Below, piece after piece: positions 62,381 through 64,000 of a stretch of 64,000 bases of DNA. A model generated the notes under the pieces. That model worked only from the letters and a program-made list of their open reading frames with translations. It ran no database searches and was not told the origin of the DNA. The stretch is from contig CANLVD010000017.1 in NCBI GenBank assembly GCA_947494445.1, positions 1 to 64,000 of the forward strand, read 5' to 3'. The translations under genes and the position numbers were made by a program. This stretch comes from an uncultured Paracoccaceae bacterium. GTDB lineage: Bacteria > Pseudomonadota > Alphaproteobacteria > Rhodobacterales > Rhodobacteraceae. How positions within the stretch are numbered: position 1 is the stretch's first letter; every line of letters starts with the position of its first letter.

Positions 62381-62408
62381 GAACCGGGCGTTTCATCGCG
62401 CCCGGTTC
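62381..62408 (+). terminator. Hairpin between binding protein and permease genes
   Basis: GAACCGGGCG - 8 nt - CGCCCGGTTC is a perfect 10-bp stem followed by TTGCATTTT. It may end part of the transcripts or protect the binding-protein mRNA, giving more binding protein than permease. Confidence 0.65.
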
Positions 62409-62468
62409 TTGCATTTTGACTGCAACTCCGACCAGACTGGCAGGAGTTGAGACCGGGGCTTTCCACCA

Positions 62469-63479
62469 ATGCTAGCGTTCGCCAGATTTGCCGCTATCCG
62501 TGCCGTGTTGGCCTTGATCACCTTGTTGTTTGTCTCTCTGATCGTGTTCTCACTGATGGAAATGGTGCCGGGCAATTGCGCCGAGCGCTATCTGGCCTTC
62601 AAGAACACCCAAGGTTCGGGCATCACCATTGCCGACATTGCAGCCGAAGAGGCCCGGCTTGGGCTGGACCGGCCCTTTGTGATCCGCTGGGCAAGCTGGG
62701 TGGGCAATGTGTTCTTCCGCGGGGATTTCGGTGAAAGCTGTATCCTGCGGGTGGGCATCAACCAGCTTCTAGGTGACAAGTTCTGGATTTCGGGCGCGAT
62801 CTGCTTCACCGCGCTTATCTTTGCCTATCTGATTGCCGTTCCTGTGGGCATGTTTGCGGCATCCTCGAAGAACCCTTGGCTGAACGGCACTCTGCGGTTT
62901 GTGTCCTATCTTGGTCTCGCGCTGCCGAACTTCCTGCTGGCACTGCTGATCATGCTGTTCTCGACAGTGTATTTCGGGGATTCGATGACCGGGCTGTTCT
63001 CGGCCGAATACCGGGATGCGCCGTGGTCCTTTGACAAGTTTCTGGATTTCCTCAGTCGGGCCTGGTTGCCGGTGTTCATTCTGGGCTGGTCGGCAACGGC
63101 CTTCGCGCTGCAGACCGTGCGGGCGCTGATGCTGGATGAGAACGGCAAGCTTTATGTGACAGCGGCCCGCGCGCGCGGGCTTTACGGGTCGCGGTTGCGC
63201 TGGCGGTACCCTGCCCGGCATTCACTGGGGCCAATCATCAACTCATTGGGCTTCGATCTGAACCGGATCTTCAACGAGCTGCCCATCGTGGCGCTGATCC
63301 TGACCCTGACGGAGGCGGGCGCACTGTTGCTGGAGGCACTCGCCCGGTCCAATGACCAGCAGCTTGCAGGAGCGATTATCTTCATGCTGACAGCAACGAT
63401 CGTGGGGCTGAATTTCCTGACTGACATGGCGCTGGCGCTGATTGATCCACGCGTGCGCAAATCCGTGGTGGGGAGCTGA
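62469..63479 (+). CDS. ABC-transporter permease, OppB/DppB type
   Basis: The 336-residue membrane protein has about six helices, starting MLAFARFAAIRAVLALITLLFVSLIVFSLMEMVPG. The permease-ATPase coupling loop is YVTAARARGLYGSRLRWRYPARHSLGPIINSLG. A long first periplasmic loop with GITIADIAAEEARLGLDRPFVIRW matches the OppB pattern. It works with the preceding binding protein. Confidence 0.92.
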   Translation: MLAFARFAAIRAVLALITLLFVSLIVFSLMEMVPGNCAERYLAFKNTQGSGITIADIAAEEARLGLDRPFVIRWASWVGNVFFRGDFGESCILRVGINQLLGDKFWISGAICFTALIFAYLIAVPVGMFAASSKNPWLNGTLRFVSYLGLALPNFLLALLIMLFSTVYFGDSMTGLFSAEYRDAPWSFDKFLDFLSRAWLPVFILGWSATAFALQTVRALMLDENGKLYVTAARARGLYGSRLRWRYPARHSLGPIINSLGFDLNRIFNELPIVALILTLTEAGALLLEALARSNDQQLAGAIIFMLTATIVGLNFLTDMALALIDPRVRKSVVGS

Positions 63480-63482
63480 GCG

Positions 63483-64000
63483 ATGGCACTCTCTGAACAG
63501 GCCCGCAAGGAAGCGTATTTCACAGCCTCGCAAGGGCAACTGATCTGGGCGCGTTTCCGGCGCAACAAGACGGCGATGTTTGCCGGATTCATTCTGCTGA
63601 TGCTGGTGCTGATGGGTCTGTTTGCGCCGTTTCTGTCGCCCTATGACCCGACGATTGCAGGCCGGGACAAGGACTACACCAATGGTGCGCCGCAGATCCC
63701 GATGTTCTGCGATGATCAGGGGTGTTCCTGGAAGCCGTTTATCTATGGGGTGACGCGCGAACGCTCGATGGCGACGAACTTTCGCTGGGTAACCAAAATC
63801 GACACCGAGGACCGGCGCTATGTCGAGTTCTTCGTGCGCGGCAGCGAGTATCGCCTGTTCGGGATCAAGTCCGATCTGCATCTCTTTGGCGTGGACAAGG
63901 GGATGATCCATCTCTTTGGGACCGATGACACAGGCAAGGACATCTTCTCGCGCACGCTTTTTGCCATCAAGACGTCGCTGGCGGTTGGCACGTTGGGTGT
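63483..64000 (+). CDS. ABC-transporter permease, OppC/DppC type, 3' truncated by window edge
   Basis: The frame opens with ATG at 63483 (MALSEQARKEAYFTASQGQL), four bases after the previous stop, and runs off the window. The first helix (MFAGFILLMLVLMGLFAPFLSPYDP) and the FGTDDTGKDIFSRTLFAIKTSLAVGTLG segment are typical of DppC/OppC. A long insert between them (about residues 60-135) is typical of larger family members. Confidence 0.9.
   Translation, partial: MALSEQARKEAYFTASQGQLIWARFRRNKTAMFAGFILLMLVLMGLFAPFLSPYDPTIAGRDKDYTNGAPQIPMFCDDQGCSWKPFIYGVTRERSMATNFRWVTKIDTEDRRYVEFFVRGSEYRLFGIKSDLHLFGVDKGMIHLFGTDDTGKDIFSRTLFAIKTSLAVGTLG

Overview
The window is a high-GC alphaproteobacterial stretch, most likely from an aerobic anoxygenic phototroph of the Roseobacter group (Rhodobacteraceae). 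Positions 5682-52970 hold one apparently complete photosynthesis gene cluster. It has a type-II reaction centre (pufLM, puhA), LH1 (pufBA), a tetraheme PufC and a full bacteriochlorophyll a pathway. A spheroidene/spheroidenone pathway (crtEFBICDA) and the regulators ppaA and ppsR are also present. The only Mg-protoporphyrin ester cyclase is the O2-dependent AcsF; no bchE, pufX, bchJ, tspO or puc genes are visible, which fits an oxygen-requiring phototroph. The species cannot be fixed from the window.

Layout. 1-5400: the 3' part of a leucine-rich-repeat protein; a minus-strand run sseA - GNAT - aromatic aminotransferase; a DUF2937-like protein; a small lipoprotein in a visibly AT-richer patch. 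5682-20930 (minus): superoperon bchF-N-B-H-L-M-lhaA-puhA-B-C-orf98-acsF-puhE-hemA, mostly with stop/start overlaps. 21224-28741 (plus): ppaA-ppsR, an unexpected minus-strand gene with a contractile-injection-cargo-like N-terminus, then bchG-pucC-like-bchP-idi. 28776-29944 (minus): MAPEG protein and an ArsR-SRPBCC regulator. 30069-43189 (minus): crtE-crtF-bchC-bchX-orf56-bchY-bchZ-pufQ-B-A-L-M-C-dxs. 43295-45723 (plus): crtD-crtC, overlapping. 45973-48530 (minus): crtI-crtB. 48663-52970 (plus): crtA-bchI-bchD-bchO. 53010-54400 (plus): a DUF2256 mini-protein and a photolyase-like flavoprotein. 54460-60154 (minus): BKACE enzyme, a phosphagen kinase, betI-betB-betA. 60326-end (plus): an oligopeptide-type ABC importer, cut by the window edge.

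Regulation. Nine TGT-N12-ACA palindromes, the PpsR/CrtJ operator type, lie in five intergenic regions: bchF/ppaA, upstream of bchG, crtF-bchC, crtE/crtD and crtI/crtA. Two of them end two bases or less before a start codon. Hairpins lie between pufA and pufL and after pufC, where differential mRNA stability or termination would set LH1, reaction-centre and dxs levels. Isoprenoid supply (dxs, idi, crtE) and haem supply (hemA) genes are built into the cluster.

The least explained items are the injection-cargo-like gene between ppsR and bchG, the 56-codon gene coupled to bchX and bchY, the crtD/crtC dual-frame overlap without a normal crtC start, the bacterial phosphagen kinase beside bet genes, and the apparently domain-permuted photolyase-like protein. 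All assignments are by reading motifs; no database search was run.
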